Shown piece after piece: positions 1 to 11,130 of a stretch of 64,000 bases of DNA. The stretch comes from Liolophura sinensis. Lineage: Eukaryota > Mollusca > Polyplacophora > Chitonida > Chitonidae. The DNA lies in the NCBI RefSeq assembly GCF_032854445.1, contig NC_088297.1:6449991-6513990 (forward strand), given 5' to 3'. The translations under genes were made by a program, and so were the position numbers. Numbering within the stretch: position 1 is the stretch's first letter; the number at the start of each line of letters is the position of its first letter. Under the pieces are notes generated by a model that worked only from the letters and a program-made list of their open reading frames with translations, was not told where the DNA came from and ran no database searches.

Positions 1-3000
1 AATAAATTAGCCACCGTCCTCCTCATGGATGTTGTACTTTACACCTGCAAAAAGGTAAATTAGTCACCTTCCTCCTCGTGGATGTTGTACTTCAAACCTG
101 CAGAAAGGTAAATTAGCTACCGTCCTCCTCGTGGATGTTGTACTTCACACCTGCAGAAGGTAAATTAGCCACCGTCCTCCTCGTGGATGTTGGACTTCAC
201 ACCTGCAGAAAGGTAAATTAGCCACCGTCCTCCTCGTGGATGTTGTACTTCACACCTGCAGAAGGTAAATTAGCCACCGTCCTCCTCGTGGATGTTGTTC
301 CTTATACCTGTAGGAAGGTAAATTAGCCACCGTACGGTTCGTGGTTGTTGTACCTTATGCCTATAGGAACATAAATTGGTCACCGTCCTCCTCGTGGATG
401 TTATACTATATACCTATAGGAAGGTAAAGCATCCACCGTCCTCCTCGTGGATGTTGTTCCTGATACATGGAGGAAGAAAAAACAAACACCGTCCTCCTCG
501 TGGTTGTTGTACTCTATACCTGCAGGAAGGTAAATTGCCCACCGTCCTCCTCGTGGATGTTGTTCCTTATACCTGTAGGAAGGTAAAATAGCCACCGTCC
601 TCCTCGTGGATGTTGTACTTTACAACTGCAGAAGGTAAATTAGCCACCGTCCTCCTCGTGGATGTTTTACCTTATACCTGGAGGAAGGTAAATTAGCCAC
701 CGTCCTCTTCGTGGATGTTGTAACTTTTACCTGGAGGAAGGTAAATTAGCCACCGTCCTCCTCGTGGCTTTTGTACTTTATACCTATAGGAACATAAATT
801 AGACACCGTCCTCCCCATGGATGTTGTATTTCATACCTGGAGGAAAGTAAATTAGGAACCGTCCGCCTCTTGGATGTTGTACTTTACACCTGCAGAAAGG
901 TAAATTAGTCACCGTCCTCCTCGTGGGTGTTGTACTTTACACCTGCAGAAAGGTAAATTAGTCACCGTCCTCCTTGTGGATGTTGTACTTTACTCCTGCA
1001 GAAAGGTAAATTAGCCACCGTCCTCCTCGTGGATGTCGTACTTTACACCTGCAGGAAGGTAAGTTAGCCACCGTCCTCCTCATGGATGTTGTACTTTACA
1101 CCTGCAGAAAGGTAAACTAGCAACTGTCCTTCTCGTGGATGTTGTACTTTATAGCTATATGAAGGTAAAGTAGCCAACGTTCTCCTCGTGGATGTTGTAC
1201 CTTATACCTATATGGATGTAAATTAGCCACCGTCCTCCTCGTGGATGTTGTACTTTATACCTTTAGGAAGATAAATTACCCACTGTGCTCCTCGTGGATG
1301 GTGTACTTTATAGCTATAGCCTCGTGGATGTTGTACTTTATACCTGCAGGAACATAAATTAGTCACCGTCCGCTTCGTTGTTGTTGTACCTTATGCCTAT
1401 AGGAACATAAATTAGTCACCGTCCTCCTCGTTGATGTTATACTATATACCTATAGGAAGGTAAAGCAACCACCGTCCTCCTCGTGGATGTTGTTCCTGAT
1501 ACATGGAGAAAGGTAAATTAGTAAGCGTCCTCTTCGTGGATTTTGTACTTTATACCTGCAGGAAGGTAAATTAGCCACCGTCCTCCTCGTGGATGTTGTA
1601 CTTTATACCTATAGGCAGGTAAATTAGCCACCGTTTTCCTCGTGGATGTTGTACTTTATAACTATATGAAGGTAAAGCATCCACCGTCCTCCTCGTGGAT
1701 GTTGTTCCTGATACCTGCAGGAAGGTAAATTAGCCACCGTCCTCCTCGTGGATGTTGTACTTTATACCTGCAGGAAGGTAAATTAGCAACCGTCCTCCTC
1801 GTGGATGTTGTACTTTACACCTGCAGAAAGGTAAATTAGTCACCGTCCTCCTCGTGGATGTTGTACTTTACTCCTGCAGAAAGGTAAATTAGCCACCGTC
1901 CTCCTCATGGATGTTGTACTTCACACCTGCAGAAAGGTAATTTAGCCACCGTCCTCCTCGTGGATGTTGTACCTGACACCTGCAAGAAGGTAAACTAGCC
2001 ACCGTCCTCCTCATGGATGTTGTACTTCACACCTGCAGAAAGGTAATCTAGCAACTGTCCTTCTCGTGGATGTTGTACTTTATAGCTATAGGAAGGTTAA
2101 GTAGCCAACGTCCTCCTCGTGGATGTTGTACCTTATACCTATATGGATGTAAATTAGCCACCGTCCTCCTCGTGGATGTTGTACTTTATACCTATAGGAA
2201 GATAAATTACCCACTGTCCTCCTCGTGGATGGTGTACTTTATAGCTATAGCCTCGTGGATATTGTACTTTATACCTGCAGGAACATAAATTAGTCACCGT
2301 CCGCTTCGTGGTTGTTGTACCTTATGCCTATAGGAACATGAAGTAGCCAACGTCCTCCTCGTGGATGTTGTACCTTATACCTATATGGATGTAAATTAGC
2401 CACCGTCCTCCTCGTGGATGTTGTACTTTATACCTTTAGGAAGATAAATTACTCACTGTCCTCCTCGTGGATGGTGTACTTTATAGCTATAGCCTCGTGG
2501 ATGTTGTATTTTATACCTGCAGGAACATAAATTAGTCACCGTCCTCCTCGTGGATGTTATACTATATACCTATAGGAAGGTAAAGCAACCACCGTCCTCC
2601 TCTTGGATGTTGTTCCTGATACCTGGAGAAAGGTAAATTAGCAAGCGTCCTCCTCGTGGATTTTGTACTTTATACCTGCAGGAAGGTAAAATAGCCACCG
2701 TCCTCCTCGTGGATGTTGTACTTTATACATATAGGGATGTAAATTAGCCACCGTCCTCCTTGTGGATGTTGTTCATTATACCTATAGGCAGGTAAATTAG
2801 CCACCGTTTTCCTCGTGGATGTTGTACTTTATAACTATATGAAGGTAAAGCATCCACCGTCCTCCTCGTGGATGTTGTTTTTTATACCTGGAGGAAGGTA
2901 AATTAGCCACCGTCCTCCTCGTGGATGTTGTACTTTATACCTGCAGGAAGGTAAATTACCCACTGTCCTCCTCGTGGATGTTGTTCCTGATACCTGTAGG

Positions 3001-3440
3001 AAGGTAAATTAGCCACCGTCCTCCTCATGGATGTTGTACTTTATACCTATAGGAAAGTAAACTAGCCGACGTCCTCCTCGTGGATGTTGTACTTTACACC
3101 TGCAGAAAGGTAAATTAGCCACCGTCCTCCTCATGGATGTTGTACTTCACACCTGCAGAAAGGTAAATTAGCCACCGTTCTCCTCGTGGATGTTGTACAT
3201 CACACCTGCAGAAAGGTAAATTAGTCACCGTCCTCCTCGTGGATGTTGTACCTTATAACAGTAGGAAGGTAAATTAGCCACCGTCCACCTCGCGGATGTT
3301 GTACCTGATACCTGCAGGAAGTTAAATTAGCCACCGTCCTCCTCATGGATGTTGTACTGTATACCTGCAGGAAGTTAAATTAGCCACCGTCCTCCGTATG
3401 GATGTTGTACTTTATATCTATATGAAGGTAAATTAGGCAC
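1..3440. repeat. 53-bp minisatellite array, about 64 units
   Basis: A tandem array with a period of 53 bp (52-54) fills the left edge and continues beyond it. Each unit carries the core ACCGTCCTCCTCGTGGATG, then TTGTACTTTA, then a variable ACCTGCAGGAAGGTAAATTAG arm. Variation is mainly in the last third of the unit (CTGCAG, CTATAG or CTATATG variants). Short open frames appear on both strands because 53 bp cycles through all frames; they have no protein-like features. The array fades after about 3440 and two or three broken units reappear near 3828-3895. Confidence 0.95.
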
Positions 3441-3827
3441 ATTTTATATAGTTGCCGGGGGAAAACCACCGTCTTGCCAAGTACCTGTATATTGTACAGT
3501 CCTACAGGCCTATGAACCGCATGTCGGGACAGCGGGTCTGGAGAGGCCGTGGGCTGTTGGGTTATTATGATATAGAATACCTTGTCTTATTCATCATCTG
3601 TCTTCGATAGTTCGATAATTTATACTGATAATTTGTAAGATACCTTGTCTTATTCATCATCTGTTGTCTAAAGTTCGATTATTTGGAGAAGCCCTGTAGT
3701 AAATAAAATTTAAGTTAATAGTATGAGATATACAGTGATATAATCCGTATGTCTTTTTAGTGAACACAAATTTGTAACTATATCCCACTACTTTACATTT
3801 CGCGCCATATGTGTGGTCATGCGCACT

Positions 3828-3897
3828 ACACCGTCCTCCTGATGGATGTCCGTTCTCCTGGTGGATGTACTTCCGTTCCCCTCGTGGATGTAGGCTG
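3828..3897. repeat. Degenerate relics of the 53-bp minisatellite
   Basis: Three shortened, diverged copies of the CCGTCCTCCTGATGGATG core follow one another here, about 400 bp after the main array ends and directly before a mobile-element coding relic. They probably mark the eroded edge of the original array. Confidence 0.7.
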
Positions 3898-4640
3898 ACG
3901 AGTACTGTTGCGCCTATCTGGACGCGATTTATGATGACCAGCCCACCGCACTCACCATCAACTACAGCTTTGGGTACATCCTTCGCCACAAAGAGACGGG
4001 GCAGGTGCGTTACTTTCACCCCAGCACCAATAATTCCCGAGTACTCGACACTCCGTACCACGTGGCGAGTCGTGACCTGTGTGAACTCCTCGCTCATCTC
4101 CCCAGCTCATCTCCACTCACCTGGGCGCAGCAAGAACGTACCAGCACGTAGACCTATTAACCAACGTTTTGTTTTTTGTGCACAGACTACCCCATCAGCC
4201 CTTCGGTGAGGGCGGGGTAACGTTGCCGTCTTACCTGGCGGCGAACAAGGGGCTGCACACGTTAGTGGCAGGAACTGATGGCCCTTACAGGGACCATTTG
4301 TGTTTGTTCCGCTGTTCGGCCGTCCATCTGGACAATGCCGATCCCCAAAACTGCGAGAACCAGGCTCGACGTTACCACAAAATTTATATGGAGGCGGTAG
4401 AGAAGGAGCCCAGACATTTCCGCGGTGTACCTCAGTGCGCTGGAAACGGTGGAGAGCCTATTTAACGCGAACATTCAAGTGTACCAGCTTCTCCCCATAG
4501 ACAGCTTTTACTCGGCTCAGCTCGTCCATCGCAGTGCACAGCGCTATGCTTCTCCCACCATCAGATTACCATGTTCCGGAAAGTCCTGTTGCTATAGCGA
4601 CCAATGGAAAATATTTAACGTGTGTGATATTTACTGATCT
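3890..4640 (+). pseudogene. Relic of a protein-primed DNA polymerase-type mobile element or virus ORF (Polinton/adintovirus-like, N-terminal part)
   Basis: Three consecutive open stretches in different plus frames read like one protein. The first (about 3897-4150) has ALTINYSFGYILRHKETG and RYFHPSTNN motifs and ends at a TAG. The second (about 4215-4425) contains DGPYRDHLCLFRC. The third (about 4425-4590) has ETVESLFNANIQVYQL. From memory these motifs occur in the N-terminal region of large type-B DNA polymerase ORFs carried by Polinton/Maverick or adintovirus-like elements in aquatic animal genomes. A stop and at least two frame changes break it, and no polymerase catalytic motifs are present in the window, so it is a dead 5' fragment. 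The family call is from motif memory and was not searched. Confidence 0.55.
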
Positions 4641-5373
4641 TTTTGGTGGGCTTGTTACATTACTAGTCTGTTTTGTTTTTAGTGAATGCCATACTCAGGA
4701 TTTTCTTCTCACAATGGCAGTTTGTCCCTCTATCACATATTTTGCTCTCCTGAAATAAAGCTGTATCTTTTTAGGACTATTATATCATGATTATTATTTC
4801 ATGATTATTATTTCATTAATAAGAGAGTATACTACTGGTGAGTATCATCAGGGAGACCCAGTGTTTACTTGTTTGGCAGACAGAAAGCCCTTGGCCACTG
4901 AGATCCCTTGTTTGAACTTGTTTACGCCTTTATGTTGATAATGGCCCATGCAGTCTGTACTTCCCTCTCCCTAGAACCCTTTCAGAAAAAGACATTCCCT
5001 GAGATGTAAACATCAGTCGTTTGTGAATAGTGATGGACTTTGGGTCTACGCTGGCATATTGGCTTAAGCTGATTTATGGTGACATATGGTGGCAGTGCTG
5101 TGGGTGTAGAGAGCAGGTCTTCAGGTTGGTGTCTTTTATTTGTGCGAGACTTCTTTGATGACAAAGAGAATCGGCCTGGACCTTCGTTGAGTACGAAATT
5201 AACATTGTAAGCATCAAGACTCCAACGACGCTAGGCCAGTGTAAGAAAAGGAGTTTGAGACTTTCGGTGCTAACTGCCATTGTATAAGTGAAATATTCTT
5301 GAGTATATTCATCAAATTGAACAGTAACAATTAACTAAATATATTTATATTCTTGTCTTTATTCTTGTCTGAG
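4641..5373. other. Non-coding stretch upstream of the kinase exon
   Basis: I see no exon or SINE here. Around 4785-4822 there is a short direct repeat of TCATGATTATTATT. If the kinase exon at 5374 is part of an active gene, this stretch is its last intron, and the DNA polymerase relic and the 53-bp array would lie in the same intron. Confidence 0.4.
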
Positions 5374-5640
5374 GGTAAATTCACAAGGAAAAGTGATGTG
5401 TGGTCATTTGCAGTGACCCTCTGGGAGGTGCTGACTTTTACCAAGGAGCAGCCGTATGATTGGCTGACCGAAGAACAGATGATCGAAAGCGTCGGTCACT
5501 ACTACCACAACGACAATCAGCAACTCTACCTACCCCAGCCGCCGAACTGTCCGCGGGAGATCTACGACCTGGTGCGGGAGTGCTGGAACAGGCAAGAGTT
5601 GGAAAGGCCCAGCTTCCGAGAAATCCACATGTTCCTCTAG
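5374..5640 (+). CDS. Terminal exon of a discoidin-domain-receptor-like receptor tyrosine kinase (partial gene)
   Basis: An 88-codon exon begins after a TTGTCTGAG acceptor (AG at 5372-5373, phase 0) and ends with TAG at 5638-5640. It encodes the C-lobe end of a tyrosine kinase: GKFTRKSDVWSF (subdomain IX), VTLWEVLTF, EQPYDWLTEEQ, YLPQP, then CW, ERPSF (subdomain XI Arg) and EIH close to the end. The TF..EQPY, YLPQP and PSF.EIH combination is typical of discoidin domain receptors, collagen-binding transmembrane kinases. The last residues end a few positions short of the vertebrate DDR C terminus. One oddity: the usual Gly of DVWSFGV is Ala. No upstream kinase exon is visible in the 5.3 kb to the left, so the gene is either split by a long intron running off the window or is an isolated duplicated exon. 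The clean splice acceptor and intact frame favour a real exon. Confidence 0.8.
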   Translation, partial: GKFTRKSDVWSFAVTLWEVLTFTKEQPYDWLTEEQMIESVGHYYHNDNQQLYLPQPPNCPREIYDLVRECWNRQELERPSFREIHMFL

Positions 5641-5685
5641 TGGAAAAACATGTGCTATAACCCCAGGGACGAGAAACTGAATCAA

Positions 5686-5691
5686 ATTAAA
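5686..5691 (+). promoter_or_regulatory. Candidate polyadenylation signal of the DDR-like gene
   Basis: ATTAAA lies 45 bp after the stop codon of the kinase exon, a plausible position for a very short 3' UTR. Confidence 0.35.
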
Positions 5692-6789
5692 GTCCCCGTC
5701 TCCTGAGTATGTTGTTGTCATTGTTGAACGCTTAAGATCACTTCACCCTGATGCTGACATGTAAGTGGCTGAAGACTTGGCATGTTGCTTTTAAAGCAGA
5801 AGTGGACCAGTAAAACAGACTATATCCCAAAGCGGAAACTCTGAAGAAGAGCTTGTCAGTATTGGCTGGCAAAGATTCCACGTTAAAAAGGCATTTATTT
5901 GTGATATATGTGTGTGGTGGGGGCAAATGTCTCTTACCTCTATTGGAAATGGACTACCAAGCCAGAGACCTCCAGTGCATTTGCCGCAAAAAGGATGCGT
6001 CTGTCTGAGGGACTTTGAGGAAAAGTTGCAAAGTTAGTGAGGTGTTGCAAAGCTGGCATGGCGTTACGGACTTGCAGAGGCTCAGTGGGAACATGGATCA
6101 TCTTCTCCACGACAAAGGTTTTAAATCAGTATGTTAAGCATGACTTTTAATTGTACATTGTTCAAAATCTGTGTGAGTTTTAGTTCCTGTAGGTAGAGAA
6201 TTCTGGCGTCAGTGTTTGTCTCACATCCATTGGTCGAGAAAAGCCTCCCTCAGTGGGGGGGGGGGGCTACTCCTTGTAACAACATTACTCATTGGTTAGT
6301 GTGTAACCAATGGAAATACCCTGCAAAGAAGATGCTGCGATAAGTGCCATAATAAAGAGTTGTTCGCCTTTTGAACTTGAAAACTTCTTGGGGACTAATT
6401 CCCGCCTCTCTAGCATTGGTTGTGTCAACACTCATGACATTCAGTAATGGGGCAGCAACTACTAAGCTACAGTGTACTCTGACTTGTCTTGCTGCCACGG
6501 GACCAGGAAAAACGGTAGGTTAAACGGTATTAAATATAGTTCGAAAATGACGAGCGTTAAAGACCATAACCGAACACATTGTGATTTAAAAGTAACGGAC
6601 GATTACGTCTTTCCCGTTCATATGTAAGGATCTCATACTACAAGAGGCGCCATCTATGACATGCTGGTCTGTATAAGCTGTGTACAAAATAGACGGTTAC
6701 ACTGGGCAACCAGCGGAATCTATGTTGTTAAATACCATGTACGCAATAGATATGTACATAAGGATAACAGCGCCGTCTATGTGGTTGAT
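5692..6789. other. Intergenic, no recognisable gene
   Basis: Holds a G run at about 6256-6267 and short A/T-rich stretches. I see no exon with splice sites and a protein-like translation, and no SINE. Confidence 0.4.
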
Positions 6790-8370
6790 CACAATGCAGA
6801 TCGCCAGAGATTCTGAACGCTCTGTCCATACCTGCCAAAGAGAGTGTTATACTCATTGTAAAATTTGAGAAACTTAGAATGAAGGCGTTTGATGGAGTAT
6901 CCTTGACAAACTAGTTTTTGAACTAACAACTTGTGAGGCAGATTAAAGTCATCACAATTTACACAAGATCTCACAAATGCTACAAGGCGAGATATTACAT
7001 ACGCCATATGCAGGACCCTTTGGTATATTGCTATCCAAATAAGAATAATTAACAATATCCAAATTGAAATTATCTCTTTTGTCGTAAGGGCGGCGTGAAA
7101 GGAAACCCTGTTCGTCTTTGTACAGATATAGATCCAAATAAGATGTACCATCAGGATTATCTGTTGTCTCCTTTAAATCCAATGAAGGCGTATAGATTTC
7201 CTTCACCGCTTCAGCCATATGGGGGTTATTTAACGCCAGTAGATCATCAATATACCGCTTGGTCAATGAAAAGGACCGCTTGTGTCTTGTGTGTTACTGG
7301 CTTTATTTCCTATATGTATGATTTCTTACATACCTTTGTCTTCGGGACATTTCTTCATATAGTCGTGTTTACATGAAAACAGGTATAGATCTGCCAAAAG
7401 AGGCGCACAATTGGTTCTCATTGGAATACCTATGCACTGTTGGTAAATGGTATCCCCGAATTTCACATAGATGTTGTTAATGAGAAATTCAAGTAATTTA
7501 ATAAATAATGTAACATCCCATGAGTGGTAATCTTTATAAAGAGTAGAACTAAAGAAAGCCTTATTGCTTCTGACGCTAATGTAACGGTGACCTGCTTTAG
7601 TAAATACCGAGACAATTAACAACGCTATGCTTTCAATAAGATTTTTGTGAGGAATTGTAGTATAGAGAGTATAGAAATCCCATGTGGATACGTCTTTGTA
7701 CGGTATATGCATATGAGCATCAAGTTCTTCTTTAGGACGTTTGGAGTTAAGAATCCACATGTAGTTGACACGTGAATTTTATGTTATGATACAACAATAC
7801 TTATTCCTAAATGACTTTACTTCTTGTAACGCTGTCGTAAGTAGGGGCGACAAGAGTTTGGTGGTACAACTTCTTGAACCCGCAATAAATCGAGCCTTGT
7901 ATGGGGATTTATGTATTTTAGCAATCCAGTAAAGTTGTGGTATTTCTGTATGACGAGTAGGTATATTTAGGCGCCTTTCTTTAAGAAAGGTTTTGTGTTT
8001 GTTAAATGGTTCCTCCTGAGTACATGTAGTAGTAGAATACGTGGATGTCGTTGTAGATGTACATAGCTCTTGAAAAAGAATTTGATAAGTATTATTCTTG
8101 CAAATAAAGTTGGTATTATAAAATTATGTTATTACTAGGAGCCTTGTCTGCTACAGTGATGACAAATTTACTATGAAGGTCAGCGAGTGTTTCTTGCACA
8201 GTGGGATCCTTCAGGACCTGTTTAACTTTAGGAAGAGCCTCAATGTCTATACGATGTATAGCCAAACCAACCTTCTTTTTGACAATCTCAAGCCAATAGT
8301 TAAGTACCGAAAAATCCACTTTCTCCCGTTTTGACCATTTTTTTAACATAAATAGCGCCGAGATGATATT
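6790..8370 (-). pseudogene. Degraded reverse-transcriptase retroelement (probably Penelope-like)
   Basis: Read on the minus strand, three broken ORFs follow in protein order. About 8349-8116 has a KFVITVADKA segment. 7760-7326 contains TWDFYTLYTTIPH, CIGIPMRTNCAPLLADLY and related fingers/palm motifs. 7266-6952 contains the RT catalytic box RYIDDL followed by TSYLDLYLY and YDKRDNFNLDIVN. The tail near 6850-6790 reads YNEYNTLFGRYGQS. The motif order is that of RT proteins widespread in cnidarian, mollusc and fish genomes, which I assign tentatively to Penelope-like elements; no GIY-YIG endonuclease is visible. Frameshifts separate the parts, so this copy is inactive. Shorter pieces of the same element recur elsewhere in the window. 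Confidence 0.75.
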
Positions 8371-8399
8371 TTCTTATGTTAGATCTAATGTTGACATTT

Positions 8400-8850
8400 C
8401 TCTTTTCTCTATACTTAGGCGGGAAATGGAACTCACACATTGGTCAGTTGGCGCGAAATGAAGCTGAAGGAGCAGCTCAACCCAACTTTAAAAGCCGACG
8501 TTTTGGCGCGAAATGGAGCTCACCAATGGGTCAGTTTTGGCGCAAAATGGAGCCGAAGGAGCTGCTCTCGCGCGTAGCGCGAATGGAGTGCTACCCATTG
8601 GCCAGTTTTGGCGCGAACGAAATGGAGCTCACCCATGGGTCAGTTTTGGCACGAAATGAAGCTGAAGGAACTGCTCTCGCGCGTAACATCAGTTTTGGCG
8701 CATAATGGAGCTGCTCTCGCGCGTGATATCAGTTTTGGCACGAAATGGAGGTCACCCCTTGGTCCGTTTGGGCGAAATGGAGCTTACCCATGGGTCAGTT
8801 TTGGCGCGACAGAGCTGAAGGCGTTGCGCTAATTGGTCCGTTGGCGCACC
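8400..8850. repeat. Irregular GC-rich tandem repeat (CAGTTTTGGCGCGAAATGGAG units)
   Basis: About 10-12 irregular units of the core CAGTTTTGGCGCGAAATGG alternate two linkers, one like AGCTCACCCATGGGT and one like AGCTGAAGGAGCTGCTCTCG. Spacing varies from about 34 to over 60 bp. The base composition (CpG-rich, many GCGCGA) is unlike the flanks. Confidence 0.8.
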
Positions 8851-8894
8851 TCACGTGACGTGTGACGTCACGCTCATGCGCCTCTCACCACACA

Positions 8895-9120
8895 CTTCAG
8901 GAAAGCTTAGTCCACCAGCAGGAACCAGGCCTCTGGAAAGCATAGTCCACCAACAGGGACCAGGCCTCTGGAAAGCTAAATCCACCAGCAGGGCAAGGCC
9001 TCTGGAAAGCTTAGTCCACCAACAGGGGCTAGGCCTCTGGAAAGCTTAGTCCACCAACAGGAGCCAGGCCTCTGGAAAGCTTAGTCTACCAACAGGGACC
9101 AAACCTCGGGGAAGCTTAGT
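8895..9120. repeat. 35-bp minisatellite, 6-7 units
   Basis: Units of GGAAAGCTTAGTCCACC followed by a variable AGCAGGAACCAGGCCTCT arm repeat every 35 bp, each with a HindIII-like AAGCTT or near variant. The array ends directly in a copy of the dispersed 320-bp-unit element (next entry), whose own sequence contains one such unit. Confidence 0.85.
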
Positions 9121-9240
9121 TCAAGTTTATGCGAGAATAAAATACTAGAGTATAAAGTGTGAAACTAGAGCAGCGGCAGCACTAATGACAGTTGGCCAAT
9201 GAGCACCCGTAACCTCTGAAATATGGTCACTTGCTACAGA
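9105..9240 (-). repeat. Fragment of the dispersed 320-bp-unit element adjoining the 35-bp array
   Basis: After the last minisatellite unit the sequence continues as CTTAGTTCAAGTTTATG, then a stretch around GAAACTAGAGCAGCGGCAGC and ending GGCCAATGAGCACCCG. The same order of blocks is seen in the copies near 15020, 29900, 48100, 53500 and 56050. Confidence 0.55.
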
Positions 9241-10619
9241 TAAGTGCGCAGATTTAGCTACTGGTCTTAATTGAAAAGATTATTACCTGTTTACACTGTA
9301 TCTTACCTAGAGGGGTTCTGAGAAACTTAATAATGACTACAAATGCTAAAAAAACAATAAATTTACTGCCCCAGCCGTTCTCCAGCCGGACGCCCGATTC
9401 GGCTCAACGAGTGACATCATAAATGACCAAACCAAGTCGAGCTGGTCTGTATAACCTGGGAATTCGTATCAAAACGATGTCGTTTTCGGGATGGATTCTA
9501 GATACACAGAAGCAAATATACTGCCGTATCAATTTGAACCCATAATGGGCGATGCTGAAGTTCCGATTTATGACACTGACATCTCTGGCCAAACTTCAGA
9601 TTGTGAGTTACAGACGTTACATTTGACCTTGGTCCAGACATTTCCAACCACACGGACGATACGCACGGGTAGGCCTTAACAGTATTTTATAAGTACTGTG
9701 TGCAGGTGCCGTTGTGGAAATCTTGGGAGTTCAGCTGTATTCGTGTCGTAGCTTCCAGCTGTTAAATGCTGAGAGCACATATGGCTATTTAAGGTGGGTA
9801 CGTAATCCTTGTCTTGTGCTGTAAATCCACTCCTTCCTGAGGGTCAAATCGCCTGGAAACTTGAACAAAACGAACGCCAGGGTTCTTCAAGGACGTATTT
9901 TTACAACCATACGCAGAACAACTACCATTTTCGTGCATGTTGTCTCTCTTGTGGCTTTTTTTTACACTGAACTAAATGGCGAAGCTTTGACAGCTCGTTG
10001 GGTGAACTTAAGACGTAAGTCGGTGGAGACTACCGAGTGTTGACGGAAAAAATGTATAAAACCAGGCTCATTATATAGTGACTTTAAGTGCCATATTACT
10101 CAGATTAATATACCCTTTTTCAATGCCCTCAATTTACACGTCAATTTAACAGTATATACCGGGGAAGTTGATTATCGATAATTAATAAATCTGGGCACTA
10201 ATCATGTAACTTCAGTTAAGGATTCATTCCAGCTCTTCATATAAACTGATTGCTTATCTTCAAAATAGGTTGTGATACATAAATTACCACTCACCTTAAA
10301 GGTGTTTATATACAAGCTAAGAATTTTCTGTTTTATACCTATTAACATGACTGCATTTTTTATTTATCGTATTTCGTTTAAGCTATGATGTCTGGGGATG
10401 TACAAGCTGTTATTTTAAGCATTTACATCAACAGTAAGATCCCTATGAAGCGAAGTTATACAGCAATGCAGTGATGTTACGCAGCGATAACACGTTCTCA
10501 CCTTAGGGCAATCGCTTAGCAACATCGCGAGACAGTCATTACCCCCGATATGACCGTGACATTGACCATTTCACGTTGTTTCCATCTCCTCTGGACGCCC
10601 TGTCCATATTTACTCTCAC
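9241..10619. other. Intergenic, no gene recognised; small perfect hairpin at 9471-9486
   Basis: AAAACGA and TCGTTTT with a 2-nt spacer form a perfect 7-bp hairpin. Short ORFs on both strands (for example 9491-9679) have no recognisable domain or splice context. Confidence 0.35.
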
Positions 10620-10860
10620 ATAAAACAGTTGTGTTTATGAACACAAATTTGGGGTCTTTCCAACAAAAGTCTTGTGTCAAATTTGAACAACTAAATCGTA
10701 TGTTAAACACAAGGTCTTGTTTGTGTTTTATTACATTGTGACACAAACATGTGTACTTCAGATTTATTTAACACATGATCTTGTTGGGGTAACACATTCA
10801 TGTGTTTAATAAAATAACACAGGTTGCTGTGTTAGCTTTCAACACAAGTATTTGTCGTGA
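10620..10860. repeat. Cluster of TGTGTT/AACACA motifs in both orientations
   Basis: At least ten copies of AACACA or its complement TGTGTT fall within 240 bp, often as inverted pairs (for example TGTGTTTATGAACACAAA and AACACATTCATGTGTT). The pattern looks like a short palindrome-rich interspersed repeat; no coding potential is evident. Confidence 0.6.
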
Positions 10861-10867
10861 GTACAGG

Positions 10868-11130
10868 AGAATTTTATTCATTGTAAAATTTAAGAAACTT
10901 AGAGTTAAGGTGTTTGATAACTTGACACACTAGTTTTTGCAGTAGTAACTTCTGACGTTGATTGAAATCGCCATATAACACACCAGATCTAACAAATGCT
11001 ACAGGTCGGGATATTTACACGCCATATGCAGGACCCTTCGGTATATTGCTGGCCAAGTAAGGGCAATTTACAATATCAGCATTGAAAATGTCCCTGTTGT
11101 CGTAAAGCCTACGAACTGTTTTCGTATTTG
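10868..11130 (-). repeat. 3' fragment of the RT retroelement
   Basis: It is the same block order as the end of the 6790-8370 copy: ACAATGAGTATAA-like tail, AAACTAGTTTTT-like segment, GGACCCTTCGGTATATTGCT and GTCGTAAAG. It is diverged and has no open frame. Confidence 0.7.

Noticed and set aside
1-3440. Regularly spaced repeats resembling a CRISPR array
   Set aside because: The unit is continuously repeated with no unique spacers, in an intron-bearing animal genome.
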